In this document: positions 1 to 8,432 of the stretch, one piece after another
Position numbering within the stretch: position 1 is the stretch's first letter
Layout of the letters: every line of letters begins with the position of its first letter
Source: CAVTOA01 sp963736285
Lineage (GTDB): Bacteria; Actinomycetota; Actinomycetes; Mycobacteriales; QHCE01
DNA length: 64,000 nt
Direction: 5' to 3'
NCBI GenBank assembly: GCA_963736285.1
Contig: CAVTOA010000003.1
Location: 1,054,001 to 1,118,000, forward strand
The notes under the pieces: model-generated
What the model saw: the letters and a program-made list of their open reading frames with translations, nothing else
Database searches by the model: none
Told to the model about the DNA's origin: nothing
Translations under genes and position numbers: made by a program

Positions 1-193
1 AGCACTGTTGACCACGTACGTCCGCCCCGATTCTGACCGCGGAAACTTCCCACCAATAAACAACTTGTACGTCTTACGTACCCCCAGCCGATCAGCCGCC
101 AGAGGAAATCGACCATCGGATCTTTTTTCGGTCACTGTCATCATCCCTTGAGCGCCAGGCAGTAAATCCTGCAGTCAGTCGAACAGTTTTGAA

Positions 194-280
194 GGTGAGG
201 TTTTCGCTGGGGCGTTTGGAACAAGGCGACTAGTACTAAGTACTCGAGCCGCGGAGAAACGCTCCAGCGAAAACCTCAAC
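194..280. repeat. Long inverted repeat with 24-nt arms
   Basis: The arms at 194-217 and 257-280 are reverse complements of each other except for two mismatches; both carry the core aggttttcgctgg or its complement. The 39-nt spacer holds a smaller near-palindrome (agtactaagtact). It lies just downstream of the minus-strand aldehyde dehydrogenase and could be a rho-dependent or T-less terminator, but no T-run follows. Bases 1-193 contain no gene that I can support. Confidence 0.6.
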
Positions 281-307
281 GACTTTCAGCCCAACGGCGG
301 CACCAAA

Positions 308-1742
308 TCAAATCCTCAAATAAGCCTCCAGGCCTTGTCGTCCGCCTTCTCTGCCGTAGCCGGATTCTTTATACCCACCGAAGGGCGAGCTGGGGTCGAA
401 TGTGTTGAAGGTGTTGGTCCAGACGACGCCGGCGCGTAGCTTGTTCGCCGCCCACAGTGCCCGGGAGCCTTTTTCGGTCCAGACTCCGGCGGAGAGCCCG
501 TAGGGGGTGTTGTTGGCTTTGGTGATGGCTTCTTCTGGGGTGCGGAAGGTGAGTATTGATAGCACGGGGCCGAAGATTTCTTCGCGGGCGATGCGGTGTG
601 CTTGGCTTACGCCGGTGAAGAGGGTGGGGGCGAACCAGTAGCCGGGGTTTGGCAGCTGACATGGCGCGCTCCATCGTTCGGCGCCTTCTCGTTCGCCCAT
701 TGTGGACAGTTCTCGGATTTTTTCCAGCTGTGCCGCAGAGTTGATGGCTCCGACGTCGGTGTTTTTGTCCAGCGGGTCGCCGATTCGAAGCAGCTCCATT
801 CGTCGCTGGAGTTTTTCGAGGATCTCGTCGTAGATGTTTTCTTGCACGAGGAGCCGTGATCCGGCGCAGCACACGTGCCCTTGGTTGAAGAAGATCCCGG
901 TGACGATTCCTTCGACTGCTTGGTCGATGGCGGCATCGTCAAAGACGATGTTGGCTGCTTTGCCGCCGAGTTCCAGGGTGACTTTTTTACTGGTGCCGGC
1001 GACTGCGGCCGCGATTTGGCGACCGACCTCGGTGGAGCCGGTGAACGCTATCTTGTCCACATCGGAGTGTTCGACGAGAATGCGTCCGGTTTCGCTGGCC
1101 CCGGTCAGAATGTTGACCACACCCGGGGGTAGCTCGGCCTGTTGGCACACCTCGGCGAAGAGCAGGGCGGTGAGCGGGGTGGTTTCGGCCGGCTTGAGCA
1201 CTACGGTGTTGCCGGTCGCGAGGGCGGGGGCGATCTTCCACGCCAGCATCAGTAGCGGAAAGTTCCACGGGATGACTTGTGCTGCGACGCCGAGCGGCTG
1301 TGGTTGCGTGCCCCAATCCGGCGTAACCGAGTTTGTCGGCCCAACCGGCGTAGTAGAAGAAATGGGCCGAGGCCGAGGGTATGTCGAAGTCGCGGGATTC
1401 GCGAATGGGCTTGCCGTTGTCCAGGCTTTCTAGCACCGAAAATTCGCGGGCGCGTTCGGCGAGTATGCGGGCGATCCGGAACAGATATTTCCCGCGTTCT
1501 TTGCCGGGCATAGTCGACCAAACGTGCTCGTAGGCTGTGCGCGCAGCGATGACTGCGTGGTCGACATCGGACGGGCTGGCAGCGACGACATCCGCCAACT
1601 TCTCTTCGGTGGCAGGAGAAATGGTGGCAAAGGAGGTGCCGCCCTCGGAGTCGACAAATTCCCCATTAATAAACAAGCCGTAGCGGGGTTTGATGTCCAC
1701 GATGGAGCGTGACTCGGGCGCCGGCGCATAGTCGAAACTCAT
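308..1742 (-). CDS. NAD(P)-dependent aldehyde dehydrogenase, one frameshift
   Basis: This is an ALDH-superfamily enzyme that oxidises aldehydes to acids in the cytoplasm. The C-terminal two thirds shows the catalytic Glu in LELGGK and the nucleophilic Cys in NQGHVCCAGSR, and ends with the family-typical GGYKESGYGREGG tail. The N-terminal third (from ATG at 1742, MSFDYAP) is in another frame. The frame changes near 1302, where removing one base restores a continuous HATQPLGVAAQVIPWNFP. The corrected length is 477 aa, normal for the family. The start lies 2 bp after the deoC stop, so the two genes form an operon. The enzyme probably handles acetaldehyde from deoxyribose breakdown. The break may be a sequencing error or a recent mutation. 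Confidence 0.85.
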
Positions 1743-1744
1743 GA

Positions 1745-2749
1745 TCAGTCCACGGTGACATAGTCGGGGCCGGAGTAGCGGCCGGTGGTCAGCTTGGTGC
1801 GCTGCATGAGAAGGTCGTTGAGCAGGCTGGAGGCTCCGAACCGGAACCAGTCTGGCGACATCCAATCCGGCCCGGCGATCTCGTTGACCAGCACCAGATA
1901 CTTGATCGCATCCTTGGTCGTGCGAATGCCGCCAGCAGGCTTCATGCCGACTTGCCGGCCGGTGGCGTCACGAAAATCGCGGCAAGCCCGCAGCATCACC
2001 AGTGTGACCGGCAATGTGGCCGTAGGTGAGACTTTGCCGGTGGAGGTCTTGATGAAGTCCGCGCCCGCCAACATGGCCAGCCACGATGCCCGTCGCACAT
2101 TGTCGTATGTGGACAGCTCGCCAGTCTCTAAAATCACTTTGAGGTGCGCCGGATTTGTACCGGTGCCGTCTGCGCCACCCTCGCAGAGCTGCTTGATGTC
2201 GGTGATCTCGTCGAAGACTTTTTGGTATTGGCCAGACAGAAACGCGCCGCGATCAATCACCATGTCGATCTCATCCGCGCCCGCATTGAGCGCACTCTGC
2301 ACGTCGGCACGTTTGACGTCTAATGAGGCTCGGCCGGACGGGAACGCCGTGGCCACGCTGGCGATCTTGACGCCAGACCGTGGGCCCGCAGCGCCCAATG
2401 CCGCTACCGCGTCAGCCACTCGGTCCGGGTAGACACAGATCGCGGCCACATGCGGCGTGCTCGGATCGGTAGGGTCGGGGTGCCGCGCTTTGGCGCACAG
2501 CGCCTTTACCTTTCCCGCTGTGTCAGCACCCTCCAATGTGGTCAGATCGACCATGCTGATCGCCAGGTCGATGGCGTACGTTTTCGCGCTGGCTTTGATC
2601 GACCTGGTACTCAACATGGCTGCCCGCGCCTCTGCGCCGACCTGGTTTACGCCCGGCAAGCTATGCAAAAACCGCCGCAGCCCCGCCTCCGACCCGGTAA
2701 CCTCAGCCAACGGTGCTGCATTTTGCGAACCAGCAACTGCTCCACTCAC
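1745..2749 (-). CDS. deoC: Deoxyribose-phosphate aldolase
   Basis: Class I aldolase that cleaves 2-deoxyribose-5-phosphate into glyceraldehyde-3-phosphate and acetaldehyde in deoxynucleoside catabolism. The 334-aa product has the Schiff-base Lys in FIKTSTGK and the second conserved Lys in KPAGGIRT, both near the C-terminal half as expected for the long actinobacterial form. It is followed 2 bp later by the aldehyde dehydrogenase that would remove the acetaldehyde. The divergent upstream region contains a 10-bp palindrome (2852-2878) that could be its operator. Purine nucleoside phosphorylase (deoD) and phosphopentomutase-like pmmB lie within 5 kb, so the salvage genes are clustered. The ATG at 2749 is the first good start; no strong alternative was seen. 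Confidence 0.95.
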   Translation of the reverse strand: MSGAVAGSQNAAPLAEVTGSEAGLRRFLHSLPGVNQVGAEARAAMLSTRSIKASAKTYAIDLAISMVDLTTLEGADTAGKVKALCAKARHPDPTDPSTPHVAAICVYPDRVADAVAALGAAGPRSGVKIASVATAFPSGRASLDVKRADVQSALNAGADEIDMVIDRGAFLSGQYQKVFDEITDIKQLCEGGADGTGTNPAHLKVILETGELSTYDNVRRASWLAMLAGADFIKTSTGKVSPTATLPVTLVMLRACRDFRDATGRQVGMKPAGGIRTTKDAIKYLVLVNEIAGPDWMSPDWFRFGASSLLNDLLMQRTKLTTGRYSGPDYVTVD

Positions 2750-2851
2750 GCGCCGAGCATATGCCGACGGAAACTAAGCCCCTTTTTAGTCCAGATTTGT
2801 GTGTGCTCAGCCGCTTAAATGACGTGGTAGCAGAGTTGTTATCAAATAACG

Positions 2852-2878
2852 GTGCTAACGATCGCAGTTCGTTAGCAC
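2852..2878. promoter_or_regulatory. Operator-like palindrome between deoC and a small ORF
   Basis: Perfect 10-bp arms (gtgctaacga / tcgttagcac) separated by 7 nt. It lies 20 bp upstream of the small ORF at 2898 and about 100 bp upstream of the divergent deoC start. A second imperfect palindrome (gttgttatcaaataac) overlaps 2835-2850. The form suits a dimeric repressor such as a DeoR- or GntR-type protein; the regulator is not identifiable from this window. Confidence 0.4.
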
Positions 2879-2897
2879 ATGGTGGAGTGAGGTCAAG

Positions 2898-3065
2898 ATG
2901 CCCAATGATGACGACGGTACGGACAATCGTCCCTTGCTCGACGAGTGTGCTGACTCAAACCACGATGATGGAGAAATATGGCCCGCTTCCCCCCCAGTGG
3001 GTCCACGATCGACTCAGTCTAGAAAACCAGGAAGTAGCGGTCCTGCTCGGCAAATCACGTCGTGA
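2898..3065 (+). CDS. Small acidic hypothetical protein (55 aa)
   Basis: ATG at 2898 follows a purine-rich gtgaggtcaag that could serve as ribosome binding site. The predicted 55-aa product has an acidic first half (many Asp/Glu) and a basic, Pro/Ser/Arg-rich second half, without Cys clusters, signal peptide or membrane segment. I do not recognise a family. It sits between divergent deoC and upp, directly downstream of the palindrome at 2852-2878. The reading is plausible but not proven; the stretch could be non-coding. Confidence 0.4.
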   Translation: MPNDDDGTDNRPLLDECADSNHDDGEIWPASPPVGPRSTQSRKPGSSGPARQITS

Positions 3066-3418
3066 AGGTCGTCGATGAGTCATCGCCGTGCCGTCGTCTC
3101 GCCGGTAGGAGTATCGGGTGGTGGTGATGTCCGCGAGGTTCGTCGGCGGTCGGCTCGTGTTGCACCAGTCAGCCGCCGGCTTGTCGCCTAGCTCTCCGAA
3201 TGGCAGCTGGCCCCGAGAGGTATGTGGCACTACCAGCACAAACAACCATTTACGGAAAATCTGACCTACCATCTCCGACTCCTGAGAGGGACGAACTCGG
3301 AAAGAGGATTTCAGTCGCCTGGCTGTGTTTGCTGTAAAAGCCGCAGGTAGTAAAGGCGAGCAACGAGATTGCGGCCGTCTCAACGGCGATGCAGCGCACA
3401 TCCCGTACGTTGTGAGCC
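3066..3418. other. Intergenic region before upp, nothing recognised
   Basis: This 353-bp stretch has only shadow ORFs on both strands. It must contain the upp promoter and leader, but I cannot point to convincing -35/-10 hexamers or a known riboswitch. Confidence 0.5.
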
Positions 3419-4042
3419 GTGCATACGACTGTTGTGGAGCATCCGCTCGCCGCTGCCCGCTTGACCACTATTCGTGACGCCCGCACCGAGCCGGCCACGT
3501 TCCGCGCCGCATTGCGCGAGCTGACCACCATGTTGGTGTACGAGGCGACTCGCGACATCGCGGTGGAGGAGTATCCGATCCACACGCCGGTGGCGCGTAC
3601 CACGGGTGTGCGGGTGCAGCGTCCGCCGCTATTGGTGCCGGTGTTGCGGGCTGGGTTAGGGATGGCAGAGGCGACGTTTGGGTTACTGCCGGAGGCGTCG
3701 ATGGGTTTCGTCGGCTTGGCGCGGGATGAAGAGACTTTGCTGCCGCGCGCATACATGGAGTCGCTGCCCACAGATCTCACCGACCGGCCGGTGATAGTGC
3801 TAGACCCGATGTTGGCGACCGGTGGTTCATTAGCCCACTGCGTGCGGCTGCTGCAAGATCGCGGCGCGAGCGACATCACGGTGGTGTGTGTGCTTGCCGC
3901 ACCTGAAGGCCTACGCGCCTTGGAGGAGCAGATTCTGCCGATTCGGGTCTTCACCGCGAGCATCGACGAGCGGCTTAACTCGTCGGCTTACATCGTTCCG
4001 GGCCTCGGTGATGCCGGCGATCGACAGTTCGGGGCCGTGTGA
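3419..4042 (+). CDS. upp: Uracil phosphoribosyltransferase
   Basis: Converts uracil and PRPP to UMP in pyrimidine salvage. The 207-aa length is normal for the family. It has the PRPP-binding loop VIVLDPMLATGGS at about residues 122-134 and the C-terminal signature GLGDAGDRQFG that contacts uracil. The GTG at 3419 gives the expected N-terminus; no better downstream start exists. In related actinomycetes upp also sits beside deoC, pmmB and deoD, which supports the call. Confidence 0.96.
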   Translation: MHTTVVEHPLAAARLTTIRDARTEPATFRAALRELTTMLVYEATRDIAVEEYPIHTPVARTTGVRVQRPPLLVPVLRAGLGMAEATFGLLPEASMGFVGLARDEETLLPRAYMESLPTDLTDRPVIVLDPMLATGGSLAHCVRLLQDRGASDITVVCVLAAPEGLRALEEQILPIRVFTASIDERLNSSAYIVPGLGDAGDRQFGAV

Positions 4043-4161
4043 ATGGTTAAAAAATAATATTTCCGTAAACCTTGTACATTCCTCTTTCTTCGGACATTCT
4101 GGACGGGCTCTACTGAAGCGCCTAGGACCCCTAACAAGGGGCTAACGCAGAGGAATGGTCT

Positions 4162-5106
4162 ATGGGGTTTCGGTCGCTACGACCGCGCTCAACTTGCGCG
4201 ACATCGCGACTGCGGACATCAGTCCAGACCATAGGGCCTCGACTGCTTCCGTTTGTCGGCCTTCTTTTCTTCGCCATCGCCGCATGGGTGCTTTTCGACT
4301 CCTCGTTGGCGCGTGCCGCGGACAGTGATGGCGTTGCGGTTGCTCCCAAGGCTAACCCCCAACTGTCTGTTGCAGACACTCCATTGCCGACAGCCAACTC
4401 CACGGCCGTACCGAACACGACACCACAAGAGACACTGGTGGCCGTTCCGGTAGCTCCCAGCACGACCGACGCGGACGCTCCGCGGATGGATGCACTCGAC
4501 TCCGTAGCCCCAGATGACCAGGGAGTGCTCCCTCCAGATGCGAAGGCGGCCCTCGAAGACGAGCCACGGGCATTTCCTCTTGCGCCGGCACAGCAACCGA
4601 ACCGCTCGTTGCCTGAGGCCAAGACAGACACACCTGCATCCGACAGTGCAGTGAATGCCCCGGTGAACGTGCCAGTTGACGTTCCAATCTATAGCGCGCA
4701 GACACTGTCCGGATCTCGCGCGGCCAGCGAAATGGCGCCGGAGATAACTCGGCTAGCAGCAGCGGCACCAGTGCGTCTCCTCGTTCAGCCACGGCAGAAA
4801 TCCGTTGCAGTAAGTGCAGCTCCGGCCGGTGCGAGCCAGCAGCACAGCGGCTCAAGCAACGTGCCAGCCCCTGCCCCCGCACCACCGCGTGTTCCGATGC
4901 CGCCCAACGAAACTCTTGACTCCGGTGGAACCAGCGGCAGCGCTGGCTCGGCCGCAAACTCGGCACATGCCGGTGGCCCAGCTGTCGCCGTGGTCACCGC
5001 CGGCAGTCTTATGTCCATGAACGATCAGGTTTCGTCCGCCAATGTTTCTGACTCACCCGGTGCTATCAGCAATTCAACCCAGGATCCGGGGTTTTCGCCT
5101 GACTAG
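4162..5106 (+). CDS. Secreted or membrane-anchored Ala/Pro/Ser-rich protein
   Basis: 314-aa protein with a hydrophobic segment at about residues 30-50 (LLPFVGLLFFAIAAWVLF) ending in SLARAAD, which looks like a signal peptide with an Ala-x-Ala cleavage site or an anchor. The rest is low-complexity, rich in Ala, Pro, Ser, Thr and Val with no enzymatic motif. A clear ribosome binding site (cagagga, 4148-4153) precedes the ATG at 4162. It sits 165 bp before a chaplin gene in the same direction; similar Pro/Ala-rich secreted proteins near chaplin genes occur in Pseudonocardiaceae as far as I recall. A structural or surface role is an inference. Confidence 0.7.
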   Translation: MGFRSLRPRSTCATSRLRTSVQTIGPRLLPFVGLLFFAIAAWVLFDSSLARAADSDGVAVAPKANPQLSVADTPLPTANSTAVPNTTPQETLVAVPVAPSTTDADAPRMDALDSVAPDDQGVLPPDAKAALEDEPRAFPLAPAQQPNRSLPEAKTDTPASDSAVNAPVNVPVDVPIYSAQTLSGSRAASEMAPEITRLAAAAPVRLLVQPRQKSVAVSAAPAGASQQHSGSSNVPAPAPAPPRVPMPPNETLDSGGTSGSAGSAANSAHAGGPAVAVVTAGSLMSMNDQVSSANVSDSPGAISNSTQDPGFSPD

Positions 5107-5270
5107 CGGTGTATCCCCATGTGATCGCAATCCTCAGCGAACGGTACCCGCCGGCGGTCACATGCAGTGCACGGTCAGGCAAGGCGCGCAACGCACCGGA
5201 CGTATGAGTCCGGAGATGCGGTCGCGGGAAATGAATAGCACGACACAACAATCGAAGGGTGATCTCTTTC

Positions 5271-5774
5271 ATGAACGCATGGATTCGACGCACTGTGCAG
5301 GTCGGCATTGTCTCGGCAGCGATCGTGCTCGGGGGAGCCGCTGCCGCGCAGGCCGCTGACGGGGGCAACAATGTGGGCGAGCTAAACGGAAACAGTGTTA
5401 ACGCGCCTGTTCAGACTCCCGTTTGTATTGCTGGCAATGCCTCAACCGTCATTGGCGACGCCAACGCATGGGGCAACTGTGACGCGACTGCCATCATTAG
5501 TGATGGTGGTCACCATCACGGCCACGGTGGTGGCGATCACGATGGTTGCTCATGCCACCACCACGATGGTGACAACAACGGTGGCGGCGACGACCGTGAC
5601 GGTCGTCACGATGACCATGACTGGGACGGTGGCGGAAACAACGTGGGTTTCGGTAATGGCAACGTTCTGAATCGGCCAATCCAGGCACCTTTGGTTGCTT
5701 CTGGCAACGCTTCGACTGTCATTGGTGACGCCAACGCGCATGGCCGGGGAAGTGCAACCGCGGTCATCCACTAA
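5271..5774 (+). CDS. Chaplin with two chaplin domains and a His/Asp-rich linker
   Basis: Chaplins are secreted amphipathic proteins that coat aerial hyphae and spores. The 167-aa product has a signal peptide (about 1-29, ending AAAAQAAD), a first chaplin domain (31-77, GNNVGELNGNSV..., with the Cys pair at 52 and 70), a linker (78-120) made almost entirely of His, Asp and Gly with two more Cys (93, 95), and a second chaplin domain (121-167) without Cys. There is no C-terminal sortase signal. I chose ATG 5271, preceded by gaaggg; a GTG at 5259 is in frame. The metal-ligand-like linker is unusual for chaplins. A strong terminator follows at 5805. Confidence 0.88.
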   Translation: MNAWIRRTVQVGIVSAAIVLGGAAAAQAADGGNNVGELNGNSVNAPVQTPVCIAGNASTVIGDANAWGNCDATAIISDGGHHHGHGGGDHDGCSCHHHDGDNNGGGDDRDGRHDDHDWDGGGNNVGFGNGNVLNRPIQAPLVASGNASTVIGDANAHGRGSATAVIH

Positions 5775-5804
5775 CACCAGCGCCACAAGTAATTTTCTAT
5801 AATC

Positions 5805-5853
5805 CAGATCGGCCAGATCGTGCCCCTGTGCATGATCTGGCCGATCTGTTTTT
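5805..5853 (+). terminator. Rho-independent terminator of the chaplin gene
   Basis: A 15-bp perfect stem (5805-5819 with 5834-5848, cagatcggccagatc) is followed by five T residues (5849-5853), 30 bp after the chaplin stop. Confidence 0.85.
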
Positions 5854-5869
5854 GGTGATTGTCTTGTGC

Positions 5870-5912
5870 GACCGGTGAGATTGCCGGCGTTTCCTAGGCA
5901 ATCTCACCGGTC
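5870..5912. terminator. Hairpin between convergent chaplin and pmmB
   Basis: A 16-bp perfect inverted repeat (gaccggtgagattgcc) at 5870-5885 and 5897-5912 lies just past the pmmB stop. It lacks a T-run in either direction but its position suggests termination of the minus-strand transcript. Confidence 0.55.
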
Positions 5913-5916
5913 AACA

Positions 5917-7497
5917 TCAACAACCCCGTGCGGAGTCGTCGACCGCCTCGAGGTAGATCTTGAGTTTGGGCTCGGTGCCGGACGGGCGCACCACAACCCG
6001 TAAGCCGTCAGCTCGCAGAATGACCACGTCGGATTCGGGCAGTAGGTCGCGCACGTCGGTGACGGGACGATCCAGCAACTCGCTGGGGAGGTGAGACCGC
6101 AACCGGCGCATCGCTGCGTCTATTTCGGACACATTGTTGACCCGGACCGAGATCTGCTCGGTGGCGTAGACGCCGAATTCGCGCGCCAGTTCGTCTAGTC
6201 GGTCTTGTAATGTGCGGCCGATAGCCTTGAGTTCTGCGACTAGCTCGGCAATTAGCAGTGCCGCTGAGATGCCGTCCTTGTCGCGCACAAGCTGCGGCGC
6301 CACCGCATAGCCCAGGGCTTCCTCGTAAGCAAACACCAGGTCCGGCGCGCTACGTGCCAGCCATTTGAACCCGGTCAGTGTTTCGACATATTCAAGCCCG
6401 CGTTGCCGGCACATCGCGCCCAACATGGACGAAGAAACGATGGTGCTGGCATAGGTTCCAGCAGCGCCGTGGCGCATCAGGTGGTCGGCGAGCAGCACAC
6501 CGACCTCGTCACCGGTGAGCCGGCGCCACTGATGAACTGACTTGTCATCGGGAACGGCAACGGCGCAGCGGTCGGCGTCTGGATCGTTCGCCAGCACCAA
6601 GTCGGCGTCGATGCGGGTTGCTAGCTCCATCGCCAGATCGAGCGTGCCTGGCTCTTCCGGGTTGGGAAAAGGCGCGGTGGGAAAATTCGGGTCTGGCTCG
6701 CTTTGTTCCGGAACCATGTGTACTTGGGTGAATCCGGCCACACGAAAGACACGGTTGAAGACGTCAGCCCCTACGCCGTGTAGCGGGGTGTAGGCGATGG
6801 TGAGATTTCGGGGTGAACCTGGTTGGAGAAGGTCAGTCACAGAATCCACATAGGATGTGACGAGCGACTCGGCTAGTTGTTCGCCGGGTCCGCCGGGGGA
6901 CACGCTCGGTAGCGAGACGGCGTCAATCGCCGCCTCAATCTCGGCATCGATCGGCGGCGCGATCTGTGCTCCGTCAGACAAATAAACCTTGTAGCCGTTG
7001 TCTTCTCGCCGATTGTGGCTCGCCGTCACCATTACCCCTGCCGCCGCCCCCATGTGCCGCACGGCATATGCCAGCAAAGGCGTGGGCAAGGGGCGCGGAA
7101 AGGTCAATGCGCGCCGGCCCACGCCGGTCGCCACCCGTTGTGTTTCCTGAGCAAACGCGGCGCTGCCATGGCGAGCGTCATAGCCGATCACGATGGGGCC
7201 ATTGACGCCCGCGTGGTCCAGATAGGACATGAGTCCTGACGTGGCAGCACGCACCACCGCTCGGTTCATGCCGTTTGGTCCCGCTCGCAGCGGTCCCCGC
7301 AGTCCGGCCGTGCCGAACCGAAGTCGGCCAGCGAATCGCGTGGCGAGCTCGTGCACCGAACCTGGCATGCGGCTGAGCAGGTCCCGCAGCTCTTGCCGAG
7401 TGCGGGGGTCTGGGTCCTGGGCAATCCAGGACTGTGCCCGCTCTCGTAGCCGCGCGTGCGCGTTGCTGGACGTCGCCGATGGACCTGTTTCCCCCAC
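5917..7497 (-). CDS. pmmB: Phosphomannomutase/phosphoglucomutase family enzyme
   Basis: Alpha-D-phosphohexomutase that moves phosphate between C1 and C6 (or C5) of a sugar. The 526-aa product has the phosphoserine loop VMVTASHN (about residues 156-162), the metal site DPDADRCAV and the phosphate-binding RPSGTEPKLKIY near the C-terminus. I chose GTG at 7497 because cgaggata lies 8 nt upstream; a longer reading from 7575 would overlap the divergent deoD start. Next to deoD and upp, it could act as phosphopentomutase in nucleoside salvage, as suggested for the mycobacterial neighbour pair pmmB/deoD; substrate preference cannot be read from sequence. Confidence 0.93.
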   Translation of the reverse strand: MGETGPSATSSNAHARLRERAQSWIAQDPDPRTRQELRDLLSRMPGSVHELATRFAGRLRFGTAGLRGPLRAGPNGMNRAVVRAATSGLMSYLDHAGVNGPIVIGYDARHGSAAFAQETQRVATGVGRRALTFPRPLPTPLLAYAVRHMGAAAGVMVTASHNRREDNGYKVYLSDGAQIAPPIDAEIEAAIDAVSLPSVSPGGPGEQLAESLVTSYVDSVTDLLQPGSPRNLTIAYTPLHGVGADVFNRVFRVAGFTQVHMVPEQSEPDPNFPTAPFPNPEEPGTLDLAMELATRIDADLVLANDPDADRCAVAVPDDKSVHQWRRLTGDEVGVLLADHLMRHGAAGTYASTIVSSSMLGAMCRQRGLEYVETLTGFKWLARSAPDLVFAYEEALGYAVAPQLVRDKDGISAALLIAELVAELKAIGRTLQDRLDELAREFGVYATEQISVRVNNVSEIDAAMRRLRSHLPSELLDRPVTDVRDLLPESDVVILRADGLRVVVRPSGTEPKLKIYLEAVDDSARGC

Positions 7498-7573
7498 AGA
7501 ATTATCCTCGCACGAGGGCGGCGTACACGTCACAAGCATTCGCGGGGCGCGACGCACCACTACAGTGCTCAGC

Positions 7574-8390
7574 ATGGTGAATGATTTGTCGGCCGCCGCC
7601 GTGGCGAGTCAGGCCGCTGGTGAGTTGGCACGTCTGACCACAGTGGAGCGGCACGATGTGGCGGTGGTGCTGGGTTCCGGGTGGGCGCCCGCGACTGACC
7701 GCATCGCCAGCAGGGCCGCTGTTGTGCGCGCGGATGTTTCCTTTGCGACACTGCCGGGGTTCGCACCGCCCGCGGTTGTCGGTCACCCTGGCGTGGTGCG
7801 ATCGGCACACATCGCCGGCAAGAACGTGTTGCTGTTTGTGGGGCGCACCCATCTTTACGAAGGACATGGCGTCGATGCGGTGGCGCACGCGGTGCGGGTA
7901 GCGGCGGCCGCCGGATGTCGGCAAGTGGTGCTGACCAATGCGTCCGGGAGGAGTCCGGGCCGGGCTGAGCGTGGGACAGTTGGTGCTCATTAGCGATCAC
8001 CTCAACTTGACCGCGCGGTCGCCGTTGGTAGGCCCCGACTTCGTCGATCTCACCGACCTGTACTCGCCGAGGCTACGAGTGCTGGCACAAGGCGTGGGAT
8101 CCATATTGGACGAATGTGTGTATGCCGCTCTGCCTGGTCCCCATTATGAAACCCCAGCGGAGATTCGAGCGCTGCGGACACTGGGCGCAGATCTAGTCGG
8201 TATGTCGACGGCGTTAGAAGCCATCGCCGCGCGAGCCGCCGGCATGGAGGTGTGCGGCATTTCGCTGGTCAGCAATGTGGCCGCGGGTCTAAGTGGGCTG
8301 CCGCTCAACCATGGTGACGTGCTGAGTGCTGGTAGAGCTAGCGCGCCGGAGATAGGGGAGCTGCTCGCCGAGCTCATCGCCCGGCTGTAG
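7574..8390 (+). CDS. deoD: Purine nucleoside phosphorylase, one frameshift
   Basis: Trimeric-type PNP that phosphorolyses purine nucleosides. The first frame (from ATG 7574) gives the phosphate-binding VVLGSGW and the GHPG and GRTHLYEGH motifs up to VLTNASG. The second frame continues with VGQLVLISDHLNLT, the LPGPHYETPAE and VGMSTALEAIAA motifs to the end. Deleting one base near 7953 joins them as TNASGGVRAGLSVGQ, giving a normal 271-aa enzyme. Divergent from pmmB, with a 76-bp shared promoter region between the starts. The break may be a sequencing indel or a true frameshift. Confidence 0.88.
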
Positions 8391-8432
8391 CGCGGCGCCG
8401 GGGAGCGCTGTCGAGTATGGACAGATGTCTCA

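Noticed and set aside
3250..3963. Minus-strand 237-aa open frame over upp
   Set aside because: It is antisense to upp, rich in Arg/Ser/Thr without motifs, and shows the typical look of a shadow frame in G+C-rich DNA.
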